Shown here: one piece after another, positions 38,991-50,106 of the stretch | Numbering within the stretch: the first letter of the stretch is position 1 | Layout: every line of letters starts with the position of its first letter | NCBI GenBank assembly: GCA_003956705.1 | Contig: QZCP01000490.1 | Span: forward strand, 115,709-179,708 | Reading direction: 5' to 3' | Source of the DNA: Brevipalpus yothersi | Lineage: Eukaryota; Arthropoda; Arachnida; Trombidiformes; Tenuipalpidae | DNA length: 64,000 bases | Position numbers and translations under genes: made by a program | Notes under the pieces: model-generated | The model's database searches: none | Told to the model about the DNA's origin: nothing | The model's input: only the letters and a program-made list of their open reading frames with translations

Positions 38991-41140
38991 TTACATGGGT
39001 AGAAGTTTCCTCAGATCAAGAACAAACACCTGAAAAGATAGAAAAGAAAATGTGTTAATTGTTTGCAAAACAATTTCGGAGTGGTAGCAGTTTAAAAATC
39101 GGTCGAAACTCAATCAAGCAATGGGGAACATGATGGTCAGAACATTGGTTAAGAAACATGAACAAACCAGTAAAAATAGAGATCATAGAAAAGATGAAAA
39201 TGATCAAGGAAAAGCTCGACAACCATCAAAAATCTCATGGTTATGAATCTTAGACTTAAATCTTAGAATTTTAGAAATTCAGCAGATTTATGAGCCTTAC
39301 TATTGCTGGGAAAAACTGTCTAGACTCTAAGAGGTGAAGGTTTAATCATACAAAAAGTTCCCAACAGCGGACATGCTAGCACTTATCGCCATCATTCCAG
39401 TATTTTGTAGAATTGATACTTACCGAACCATCACTAGCAGAGGCACCAACTTTATCCCCTCTCGAATTCCAACAAACTTCGAATATACCACCAGTGCCTC
39501 GATAGGAATTGATTAGCTGACCTGACGCTGTTGACCATATATGAACACACTTATCGAACGATCCTGAGGCTAAAAATTTACCATCGGGAGAGAATGCGAC
39601 GGAATATACTGGTTCAGTGTGTTTTGTTAGATTGTATAGACATATGCCTTTTTCTATTTCCCATAGACGAACAGATGAATCGAAGGAGGCACTGGCTAAT
39701 ACGCTTGTGAAAGGTGCCCATTTAATGGTATAAATCTCTTTGTTATGAGCTTGTAGATCGTGAATACATTTGTCGTGCTTCATTGACCAAATCTTCAGAG
39801 TCATGTCATCAGAACAAGAGGCGAGATAATTTCCTTGAGGATCCCATTTGATTGCGTTCACTTCATTGGTGTGTCCAGTGAATGTTTTGATTGGTCTTTC
39901 GCTACCTAGTCGACACACATGTATGCACTGATCGGTTGAACATGAGGCAAATGATGTATTTGATTGCCAATCAACATCCAATGCAGGAGCTGAATGAAAG
40001 GCAAATTGTTGAGTGCACATTCCAGTTGAAGCATCCCAAATGATAGTCGTTTTATCCACACCAGCGGAGAGAATATAATTTCCCTTTTTGTTCCATTTTA
40101 ACGCAAAGATAGGTCCCTTGTGTTGTCCCAATGTTGACGCTAAGCGTCCATCGGTTGTCCAAATTCGGGCAAAGCCATCGTATGATCCAGTGGCTAGTAG
40201 AGTTCCATCAGAATTCCAATCTAAAGAAGTAACATCTTTATTTGATGGAACTTCGGCACCTCCTTGCTGTATACAGTGTCTCAGTGCCAATTGGCTTGGA
40301 ATTGAGCTAGAACTTTCATTAAGATTCCAAATGCGCGCAGTACTATCACCAGATCCAGAGGCCAATAAATCAGATGATGGATTCCATGCACAGATGAACA
40401 CTTCCGAATCGTGACCTTTCAAAACTGTTACACGTGAATTGGGTATTTCTATTGATGAGTTGATGTCTGAATTGTTTATGGAGTCGTTAGCTGATGAACA
40501 TGGAACTGATGGACCTCCTGAAGCACTACCAGAAGGACCGCTTAGACCAGGAGCATGAGAAACTGAATTTGATGATGTATCCATCGGTTGGGGAACGTTG
40601 GAGGCATTTGATACTGCCATTGATGTATTCTGAGAATTGCTCGAATTATGACTACCATCCACATTATTCACCGTTGAATTATTAGAATTAATCGCTGAGC
40701 CACTCGAGGTATCTGATAGGAAGCAGAGAGAAGGGAAAAGAGACCAAGTAAGAAATCCATTCATCAATGCAAATGCAAATGCAATACATACTTTCATTCG
40801 ATACATTTCTGAGTACATCAGAAAATTTACTATTAGCGGCAACATTATTCATAATTTGTTGCTGCTTTTGAGGTACAATATCGGGCAGAACAGCATCGAT
40901 CAATGATAGAGAATCAATTGTCCGTTCACTACCATCTTCACCGATACATATTTCCGCTTCAGTGTATTGAAGTCCTTTCTGAATTATACTCAATAACGCT
41001 GATGGAGGTACTAATGAACCATTGATATTGGATGAATTAATGTGCGATTCAATACCAAAAGTATACGCCGAATGAACAAATCCGGACTCTTGAAGATACC
41101 GGTAAACAATATAATTCACTTCATCACTACTGAACGACAT
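38991..41140 (-). CDS. TBL1X: F-box-like/WD-repeat protein TBL1 (ebi)
   Basis: Core subunit of the NCoR/SMRT-HDAC3 corepressor complex that also acts as an exchange factor on nuclear receptors and beta-catenin. Three coding exons in transcript order: 41140-40792, 40712-39424, 39029-38991; 558 aa. Residues 1-35 form the LisH domain (MSFSSDEVNYIVYRYLQESG) and the F-box-like segment follows to about 100 (DAVLPDIVPQK). Then come a Ser/Asn/Gly-rich linker of about 80 residues and a WD40 propeller starting near VTVLKGHDSEVF, with repeats such as TGSYDGFARIW, ASASFDSSVRLWE and ASGSFDKCVHIWS. The 13-codon last exon (VFVLDLRKLLPM) was identified by homology: the penultimate exon otherwise runs into intron. 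It starts head to head with POP5. Its N-terminus is the apparent source of the LisH domain in the neighbouring ATRX gene. Confidence 0.96.
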
Positions 41141-41563
41141 GATGCGTATATATGTAATATTATATATATATATATATACTCCTCAACTTCAACTAACAAC
41201 GGAACCTACTATCATCTACCAATATGCCAATGACAATCAAACACAATTAACAGTGCACACACTTTCATTTATCAATATCCACAAATTAATTTACAAATTT
41301 AAATCCCACAATTAAGACACACAATTTGATTCATTCAATCAAAAAAATTGGATTTTGGAGAGCAAAAAGGGGGAGGGAACAAAGGGCATATCTACTAGTA
41401 TGCCCTCTCGTGGTTGGTCAAACTTTTGAACACAATTTTTTTTTATTAGTTTTTGATTAGCGGAATCACTTTTTTTTCACCAATTAAAATTTGTGATTGT
41501 CTTCGCTTTGGTGAGGAAAAAAGTTTACCACCTACAAGCGATAACTTTAATGATAAAAATATC
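41141..41563. promoter_or_regulatory. Shared TBL1/POP5 divergent promoter region
   Basis: 423 bases separate the TBL1 start codon (minus strand) from the POP5 start codon (plus strand), so the two promoters must lie here or overlap. A (TA)n run lies at about 41160-41178, close to the TBL1 start. No specific core-promoter motif was identified. Bidirectional activity is inferred from arrangement only. Confidence 0.5.
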
Positions 41564-41971
41564 ATGGTTAGAGTGAAGAAGAGGTACATTTTATGTGAGG
41601 TGGTACCTGATGGCCAACTCGTTGAGGAAGGAATGCCTTTCGAGGAAGGAGATATTGTTGTGGCTGTGCGTGAGGCTGTGTTGGCCATTCATGGTGACTT
41701 TGGTCTTGGTTCGTTAATAAATTCACTTTATTGTAAGAGATTTTCTAAATCTAGTGGTTGCTGTCTACTATCATGTCGACGTGGACCACATTATCTTCTC
41801 ATCACCGCACTACCATTTGTGAGAAAAATAAAGAACTTTCCCTGCAGTCTTCGAGAGGTGCATCTGTCTGGCACGATTTGTGGCTCACTTAAACAGTTGA
41901 AAAAGTTTTATCAAGAACAAGTGGATGATTTCAAATCTTTGTATCAAGCTCTTCCTGCAATAGATGTCTAG
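41564..41971 (+). CDS. POP5: Ribonuclease P/MRP protein subunit POP5
   Basis: Protein subunit of RNase P and RNase MRP, acting in the nucleus and nucleolus in tRNA 5'-end and rRNA processing. Single exon of 135 codons. The opening MVRVKKRYILCEVV matches the family's conserved N-terminus and fixes the ATG; the frame stays open 37 codons upstream without another ATG. Other matches are VREAVLAIHGDFGLG, the CRRGPHYLLITALPFV strand and LSGTICGSLKQLKKF, corresponding to the LHVGGT helix region of human POP5. It lacks the acidic tail of the 163-residue human protein. It is divergent with TBL1 and tail to tail with KTI12, 139 bases apart. Confidence 0.92.
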   Translation: MVRVKKRYILCEVVPDGQLVEEGMPFEEGDIVVAVREAVLAIHGDFGLGSLINSLYCKRFSKSSGCCLLSCRRGPHYLLITALPFVRKIKNFPCSLREVHLSGTICGSLKQLKKFYQEQVDDFKSLYQALPAIDV

Positions 41972-42110
41972 TGACTGGTGAAACTGAAAAATTGGAGCTT
42001 GAATGAAGATGAAGATTGTTTATTTCAAGAATTTTACAATATAAAGCGGAACAAACTTTTGACGTCAGTTATTCGGACGAATGAGTAACCCATAATAATA
42101 GAATGAGGTT

Positions 42111-43236
42111 TCAATTTGTACTTGAGTTCAAATATTGCATAAATGTCTCTTTGATTTCATTAGAATTCTTGATGGGATGCATTTTTGTGTAAGTGATGAA
42201 TGATCTTCTTATTCTATTCAAATCGGCGGGAGTTAAGTTTTGATTGCCCTCAAATGATACCGAAACTCCAGGTACTTTTACCATAGACAAAGGAGCACCT
42301 ATTTTCATTGCTTTCGATAAATTATCCACAATTTCCTTGGTTTGAGTTTCCAATTGAAATAGAAAATTTGTATCTGTTCGTGAGGGCTGAAAAGAATCGA
42401 AATAATCAGATGAGAGATCTTGACTTGAACAGCCTAACTCACCGGAAGAGTGGCTTTATTGGGCTTCAGAGGTTTGTTGGTGAAGAGAGATTCATAAATA
42501 TCTTCAAGTGTGTTCTGTGATTGAGTGGCCATCAGGAATAGAGGAAAATCCCATCGATTATTAGAATTTGGAGCTTCATATCTGAAATGAAGAGCTTCGA
42601 ACGTTTGCTCATTATACTGATGACTATCGCTTTTTTCTTTGTTCTTTATCCATGCTTCTTCTTTTGGTATTGAACATTCTATCTGAGAAAAATAATCATA
42701 ATATATTCTTACATTAATATTCAAGGAAAGGTCGAACATGGACATTGTCAATCAAATCAAAAGTTTGAGATGACCAAAAATGCCATGACTCACCACACAA
42801 TAGGTAGAGGCTTGCTCCTTGGCCACACAGAATAATTCATAACGAAAACCTTTGATATAATTTCCAGAGTCAATCAGAACAACAGTGTTTTTGTTTAGAT
42901 TCCTGGAGAAGATACATTTACGGATTCACGCAATTAAATAATATATCGATAACTTTGATCGTACCTTTGTGCAGATGATTTGAGTTGAGCTCTCAGCTCT
43001 TTCTCTTTAGTTGAGTCTGGAAACATCGTTAGAGAAGAAAGCAATAGGTAAAGTTGATCGACTAACGAATAAATCTTTTCAAACTCACTGGAAAATGTTT
43101 CATTTACATCTTTCACAAAATCATGTTCGGACACAACAACCACGTTATGATCCTTTTGACGGAGGAAATCAGCGATTTTTTGTGTCCAAAAACTTTTGCC
43201 TGAACATGGTGGTCCTACCATCACTATGAGAGGCAT
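42111..43236 (-). CDS. KTI12: KTI12 homolog, Elongator-associated P-loop protein
   Basis: Chromatin/Elongator-associated ATPase-like protein needed for Elongator-dependent wobble-uridine modification of tRNA; related to O-phosphoseryl-tRNA(Sec) kinase. Four coding exons in transcript order: 43236-42965, 42902-42794, 42682-42443, 42386-42111; 298 aa, somewhat shorter than human (354). The N-terminus MPLIVMVGPPCSGKSFW is a Walker A with Gly8-Ser15 and starts exactly as the family does. Further matches are VVVVSEHDF, VVLIDSGNYIKGFRYELFCV (the family's DSLNYIKGFRYELYC region) and FEAPNSNNRWDFPLF-like residues in exon 3 (RYEAPNSNNRWDFPLF). The C-terminal exon is less conserved. All junctions are in phase. 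Confidence 0.94.
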
Positions 43237-43711
43237 GATTTCAAGGGAAACTGAGACTTAAAAATAATGGTTAGAACAGTTCTTCTTTTATATTCTATAT
43301 ATAAGGTTTAAATATTTTCTCAACAAGTTAGTCAGCAGATATAGATTATAATCAAATCTATGTAGTAAACTGGGTGAAAAATCTTCGCGCTATCATGATC
43401 ACTTGAAACCTCGCAAAATCGAGTGATCTTCGTTAACTGCTGGAAGTAATTTGCTCACAAAGTTAGCCATTAGAACGATATGAAGTTGATTTGTTTCAGA
43501 GCGGAGATAAACAGTAGATGCATGCTTTGTTTATGGGCGGGAATTCAAACACATGAATTAACCAAGATTGTTACAAATTTAATGAAAATGAATAGAGAGA
43601 GGTTCACATAATTTCTTTCACATTAAATAACAGGAAAAAACTTTATCAACAAATCGGAATGGAGTATAAAGAGAATTTTTACAATAGAGACTAAGACTAC
43701 CAAGCAAAGCT
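43237..43711. other. KTI12 promoter side and ATRX 3' flank
   Basis: 475 bases of AT-rich noncoding sequence between two same-strand genes. No ORF or structured element was seen. Confidence 0.5.
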
Positions 43712-46700
43712 CTAATCTGGCTCATCGATTATCACATCTACTGGCCTGGGATGACAAGAGTTGATTTTCGGTTCATCGAGGTACTTTTCATTTTTTGAGA
43801 GAATCTTGAATGAGAAAAAAGAATATTGTTAGAAAAATTATAATTTCTCGAATGTAAGAAATAATCATCTTACTCTGGCCCTGTTGAGTTGATATTTGAT
43901 GTTATCAATTTCTCGAGTTAATTTTTGAATCTTCAGATCATCCTCCATCGTTTGCTGTTGGAACAAAACATTTCAAGTCAGGATTTTGATGATAAAGAAG
44001 GATAAAGAGAAAATTACCGTTCCGAGTTTCTTGGTTTTGTTCAACTCTTGCTGAGAAATCGAGAGTCCATTGGAAAGGATTCGGAATATTTGTTGAAAAA
44101 TTGCTTTTGGATCAGAATGAGGGCCAACCCAATCGATGCAGTCTTCGACGGTCATTTTATCATAAGGAGGTAAAGATTTCCTCTTAACATCAGGAGAACT
44201 TTGAGGTGGGACTGGTTGCGGTTGAGGAGGGGGTTGGAACGACCATCTCCATCCGCTATCCGGACGTTTGGGCTGTGGGCCAGAGTGATGAGGAACATTG
44301 GAATGAGCAGGTGGGGGTGGATTGGCATAGGTTCGAGCAAATCTCTGCTGGAAACCCTAGAAAAAAATTCAAAGGAAATATATGAGTATCTAGTTCATGT
44401 GGGGTAGAGCAAAAATCTTATACTTACAGCTGATGGATGAGGAGGTGGTCTATTTTGATTCATATTATCAGTGAAAAAGCTCGTTGGTTCAGTATTTGTG
44501 GCATTAAAGTGGTTGAAAGCTTGCTGTTGTTGCTGTTGCTGTTCGTAGTTTTGTCTGAGAATTTCGGACATTCTCTCCCTTTCCAGTTGAGCTTCTTTCT
44601 CCTGGAAAAAGAATAAATGTAATGAATGAAAAGGTTCAGAGAATGAAATTCAATCATTTATCAAAGGAGAACTTACATCTTCAAATTCTTTCCAGGCCTG
44701 CATTCTTTCCTCCTCAGTAAGATCTTCTTCAGGCTTGTTCTCGAGAAGCGAATCATGCTCATGATACTTGACGATGAGATTTTTGTGATTCATTATTATG
44801 TCAGCAAGCAACTTATCTTTAGGCATATTCGGCAGTGGTCTATCTTGACTGGTATCGGGATCGAACACATAGAGTTCAGCCACTTCTTGGGCTCGAAAAT
44901 GACGACCAACTTGTAGCTCGTCAACAACTCGAACGGAAAGTGACTGTTTGATAATTTGTCTCTCGTAAATTTTCTCCTCCATGGTACCTTGAGCAATGAA
45001 TCGATAGATATAGACTGGCTTAGTCTGTCCGAAACGATATATGCGATATATGGCTTGAACATCGTGTGTAGGATTCCAAGAAGCGTCGAAAATGATGCAT
45101 CTGTTTGCTCCAACTAAATTTATTCCTAATCCTCCAGCTTTTGTTGATAACAGGAACAGTCGAGCCCGAAGATTTTCAGGATCATTAAATTTATCAATAT
45201 GAATTTTTCTAGTACCCCCACTAGTTGATCCATCGATTCTACAGTAATCGACGTTTGGTATCCATGCATAACCATTATTTTCAGTAAACTTCTGATTATG
45301 CCTAAACTCCAAACATTTCTCGATATAATCCAGTACATCTAAACTTTGGGAGAAAACGATGACTTTGTCTCCAATTTTTTCACATTCATCGAGGATGGCG
45401 AATAGAATGATTATCTTGGTGCTGAGCTCGATCTTGTCCATTTCTAGAAAAGGAAGTATATCAGTGAACCAATCTTTTTTGAAAAGTTCTTCTGGATCCT
45501 TTTGAGGTTTGAGGTTCAGAAGCTCTTCTTTTATGGGATTCGATCTCGTTACTCTTTTGCCAACAGATGCATCATTAGAATCACCTTCAATAACAACATC
45601 GTCATCACTCACATCGGGACTAGAATCTTCTCCGGAAGTAACCCAATCTTTTTCTTTCCTTCTTTCCTCAGCTTGAGAACGCTTACTTTGGACAGCATAG
45701 AGGAGACCAGGATGATTCCAAATTAATCGAAGATTGCTAAAATCAGCAAGTAGAGAGTTGGCTCCTCTAACCATGACGTTATCTAGGTATTGCCTATATA
45801 ATTCTATTTGTTTGTCTGAGAGTCTAATACTGAGGACATATTCATGCTTAGGCTGTAAGTATGGTCTAAGGACCCCATAGTCAAATCGTTGTACACAGCC
45901 TGCCAAAAGTTTATGCAACACATGAACTCGCTTTTTCATCCTGTAGACATCATGATCCGTAGAGTCAATATGCTGACCATTAGATATAGGATTTGCGAAA
46001 CGATTGGAGAACTCTTTTTTCGTACCGAGAAGATTGGGTTTCACAAAATGAAGCATAACATGATATTCATCTAAATTATTTTGGAGAGGAGTTCCAGTTA
46101 GAACGACTCTCCTTAATGTTGCAATGGAATTGACGGCCTTATTAGCAGCTGTTTGACTATTTTTCAAGAGGTGACCTTCATCAACAACCACTAGATCAGG
46201 TCCTGGTTCTACTAATGTTTCTTTGATCGTTTTGGTGGCAGATCTGGGGGTTTTCTTTCCTTTAGCATTAACAAGCTGGGAGAAAAGAGTGAGACCAACG
46301 ATACAAACACCACCATTTTTTCGCCATTGATCAAGAGTATCAGCTCGATGAAGAGGAGTTTTGTCTTCACTAAGATCAAAGATTGGAAAATCTAGGAGAT
46401 GATCGTCCTGCAACCAGTTGACAAACTCTTGGACCCAATTTTTGATTGTGTTCACAGGCACTATGATGAGAACCATTTTCATGTGTTTTTTGAGCAATTT
46501 ATGAGTAAGTAGAGTATGAACAAATGCAATGACTTGAAATGTTTTGCCGAGGCCCATTGAATGAGCTAATATGCATCCAGATCCTTCATCTCCAATCTTT
46601 TCGACACTTTCTATCGTATTTTCCCACATGAACCGGACTCCTTTGACTTGATGATCTTTCATCTGTCTGGCAAGAATGGGATTAACCTCTACAAGAGATT

Positions 46701-48140
46701 CTTTAGTTTCAGGATTGAATTCTAGAACTAGACGAGAAACACCAGGAGTTTCTTCAGGTGGGAAAATTTCATTGTAAAGCTTTTGCTTTTCTGCTATTCT
46801 TTTTATCCTTTCTTTTTCTCGCTCAGCAGCAGCCCGAGTTTCGTCTTTCAACTCTTTTTCGGACAAAATTTTCTTTATATTTTTTCGACCTTTTCTTTTC
46901 TTATCTATATCTTCCTTTTGATCCTCATCTTCTGAGTCTAAGGTGACCTGATCAAAATAAGTAATCAGATTTCTCAGAGGCAATTGAGAAAGGGAAAGAA
47001 TTAATGGATCAAATTGATACTCACCACACGCCGCCGTTTAGCCTTTTTCTTTGGTTTGGGCTCACTTTCATCTCCAGAAGTATACAATACATCACTTCCA
47101 ACAGATGAAACTGAATTATAATCTGATGAATCTTCTCTAGCTCGCTTTGATGACTTTCGCCCCTTAGTTTCGGTTCTTTTCTTCCTTGCATCACTAGATT
47201 TACTTTTTTTGTCAGATTTTTCATCCGAAACCACTTCTTCATCCTCATCAGAGGAACTTCCCGAGAGAAGAGGAACATATCGCTTCCGTTGACCTTTTGA
47301 ATCATGGCACTTGGGAACAGAGGAAAGAAAATCATCTGAACTTTCATCACTGCCACTATCAACGTCTATGACTTTAGAACGAGATTTACTTCCACTTGAT
47401 GGTCCCGGCATTGATGTGTCAATTTCAGATATATGTTCATTGGAATTTTTACCTAAATTTTTCGATTCTAATTGTTTCATCTTTAAATCTATCTCAGAAG
47501 CATTAAGATCACTATCCAAAAGATCTTTCGGTACCCTTCGCAATACAACTGTACAATCAGGACTCGCTGCCATAAAGTCTTCAAGTTTCTCATCCAGCTT
47601 TTTAGTTTCCTTCACACTAGATTCTTTATTTTCATCCGAATCTGACTCTGATGCAGTTGATATATCCGTCAGCCCAGTGGCTGATCTGTGTCTTGGATAT
47701 CCAGTAGAACTTTTAGTGTTTCTTTTGGAAGATGATTGTTTTGAGCACTGCTTGGATGAAGTTTCCGGCTTTTTCTTTCTTTCACTTGAAGAGTCAGAGC
47801 TAAGAGCGGCTATATCATCAGTATCTTCATTGTCCGTACCAAAAGAGGCTTTAAAATCACCACAATCAGTATCATTACCATCCGAATGATTCACAACTTC
47901 ATCTTCTTTTTGAATAGCAATATTCACAACTTCATCTTCTTTTTGAATAGCAACTTTCACCGGACACTGTCTGAGGCCATTTTCGATAATATCAACTAAG
48001 GAATGACGCACATTTGAGCCATTAAGTTTGACTGGTTTGATATGTGATTCACTTTTAAGGGTTTCAGCGGTCTTATTTAATCCGGAATCTTGTAGATACT
48101 GATAAATCAACAGATTAACTTTATCACTACCAAATGACAT
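43712..48140 (-). CDS. ATRX: ATRX/XNP-type SNF2 chromatin remodeller with N-terminal LisH domain
   Basis: SNF2-family ATPase of the ATRX/XNP/Rad54-like group, acting on heterochromatin. Six coding exons in transcript order: 48140-47025, 46947-44677, 44601-44428, 44356-44018, 43954-43874, 43804-43712; 1357 aa. Exon 1 begins with a LisH domain (MSFGSDKVNLLIYQYLQDSG, then ESHIKPVKLNGS) strongly resembling TBL1, followed by a Ser/acidic linker and a basic end KPKKKAKRRRV. Exon 2 continues DSEDED...GRKNIKKILSEKEL, the ATRX pre-helicase segment, then the helicase: motif I MGLGKT (Lys507), II VVDEGH, III LTGTPLQNN, V STKAGGLGINLVGA, VI AIYRIYRFGQ. Exons 3-6 give a Gln/Pro-rich tail with VEDCIDWVGPHSDPKAIFQQ, similar in type to vertebrate ATRX C-termini. 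No ADD zinc finger is present, as in fly XNP. A near-perfect 33-base tandem duplication (AIQKEDEVVNI unit) lies just after the LisH segment. Confidence 0.93.
47892..47960 (-). repeat. 33-base tandem duplication inside ATRX exon 1
   Basis: Two adjacent copies of a 33-base unit, each encoding 11 residues (IAIQKEDEVVN), lie directly after the LisH segment with one or two base differences. The frame is kept. Near-identity suggests a recent event. Confidence 0.9.
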
Positions 48141-50106
48141 GATGACACATACATACACCTAAATATACACTGATGACACTGATGATGTCCACTAGCTGCT
48201 ATTATTTATCAAAATATTCAAATCAAATCGAGATGTGATTAGGCAATACATGTAGAAAAGGAAAACACCTCAACACTGTACTGCCAATCAGACATCATCT
48301 TCACACAAGTGTGACCATTTGTGGACAAATATATGCACAAAAATAATTATCCATCCATACTGTACATAGCGAAATGATTAATCATGACAACATTCAAATG
48401 AACAATTTTACATTAAACATCGCAGAAGAAGATGATGAAAGAAGAAGATGAAAAGGATGAAGATAAACAAGATCCTTTCTTGTGCACTTGTATGTTGAGC
48501 GCGCTTTTCTAAACAACAGAGCAAGCTTGATTGTAAGTCTTTTGTTCTCACAAAAGATAAGTTTCAATTAATTTTGATGGTAATTTATTAATTTCACTTG
48601 TCATTATTATTGAAATCTTTCATCATGATTCGATTTGAAAGGGAAGATCTTTTTCGTGCAGAAAGAGGTGTGAAAATGGCTTATTAGAACGATGGAAAGG
48701 AATTTCTTTTCTCTTCTCTCGAACAAAATTAAATGCCGCCAAAAATTTTGGCCTCAAAAATGAACAAAAAAGATGAACATTTTACGATATTAACGAATTG
48801 ATATGGAAAGATTTGCGGAAGAAAAAAATTTAATCGAATCAAGTAGCGAAATAGTGTCAATTCAATTAGGTTTCTAGAGTTTCTTTTGTTCAAGTTTTTG
48901 GATACAAAATTTTGCAAGCTCTTTATGTTCCAGTGATAAGTGGACAGAAATACACGCGATACTGATATGGACATGAAGGCGAACGAGATGAAACTCTCTT
49001 GATTTGGAAACGAACAAGATTTTTATTAAGATAAATGATTCATTCGAATCAGTAAAATGATCTCTTGATAGAGAAGAGGAAGATTTAGAGAAGATATTCG
49101 GTCAAATTTCATTCTGATGAGTAATTTTATCCACTTGAAAAACTATTCGTCACGATGAAAGTTACGGATCATTTTCCTTCGTCAATAATCATCATTATTT
49201 CAATCTTTTCGGACAATAAGATTCATTTTCAATAAACATTACCATTAAAAAGATCTCTCAAAAAAAGTTGAAAATATTAAATACTAACAACATTTACTTT
49301 CACAAAATTTTTCGAACAGAATAATATGAACTATCCCCGGAATTCATGAATCATGATTGATTCTGCTCAGCCATCATGCTCACCATGTTATGGCAACACT
49401 CTGGTATGTATACAATTCAAAACATTGCAGAATCTATCTTTTCGATCTCAATTATACCAGATCAATTGACAATTGTCTATCTCTCTCTCTCTATCTTCTC
49501 TCAATTAAAGAGTAATAAGTAACTCTCTGGTTACTCTTTGCTCTCAACTCTAGATATGGATTGAATCAAATAAGCTGATCAGTACGCCTTTCAAATCAAT
49601 TTTTTGAAATCTTGACGTGATTTTCTTTCTCCATCAACCAGCATTATGAATCAAAATTGAGTGTTTCAAGATGATCGATTGGCCTCATCTTATGTTTAGT
49701 TAATTGTTGTGTCGTTCAATTAAAAGTGTGAACATCATTATCATTCAGAGGGGTTCCAATTTTTGGGCTCAAGTGTTTACTATTGACTTTGGGGTTGATT
49801 AGGAGAAGGAAAAGGTAAATGAATATTTATTCAATTTTGACTCATTTGATAATTTTTTTAATCGAATTTACTTTCGATTGATGATTGTTGATCATTTAAT
49901 GATTGGATTGTCCTTTTTCAGCCATCAAGCAACTTGAGTGATATTGATTTTGGAAACTTGTGCTGCATGTTGTTTGAGTGGAAAAGAGATACTCTTGTTT
50001 ACACTCACACTTGATCACCAAATTTTATCTGGTTTTGTTTTGGTTTATCTTTATCCATCTACTTGAAAGTTGAGAAGCTGGACTATTGATCTACTCTACT
50101 GACACG
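48141..50106. promoter_or_regulatory. Divergent spacer between ATRX and the NYN gene
   Basis: 1.97 kb between two start codons facing away from each other. It must contain both promoters and leaders. It is AT-rich, with a short CT run near 49481-49492 and no coding exon recognised. The distance is large enough for separate promoters. Confidence 0.45.

Noticed and set aside
47311..47889. Plus-strand 192-codon ORF
   Set aside because: Antisense shadow of the Ser/Asp/Glu-rich linker of ATRX exon 1; Ser codons read backwards keep the frame open.
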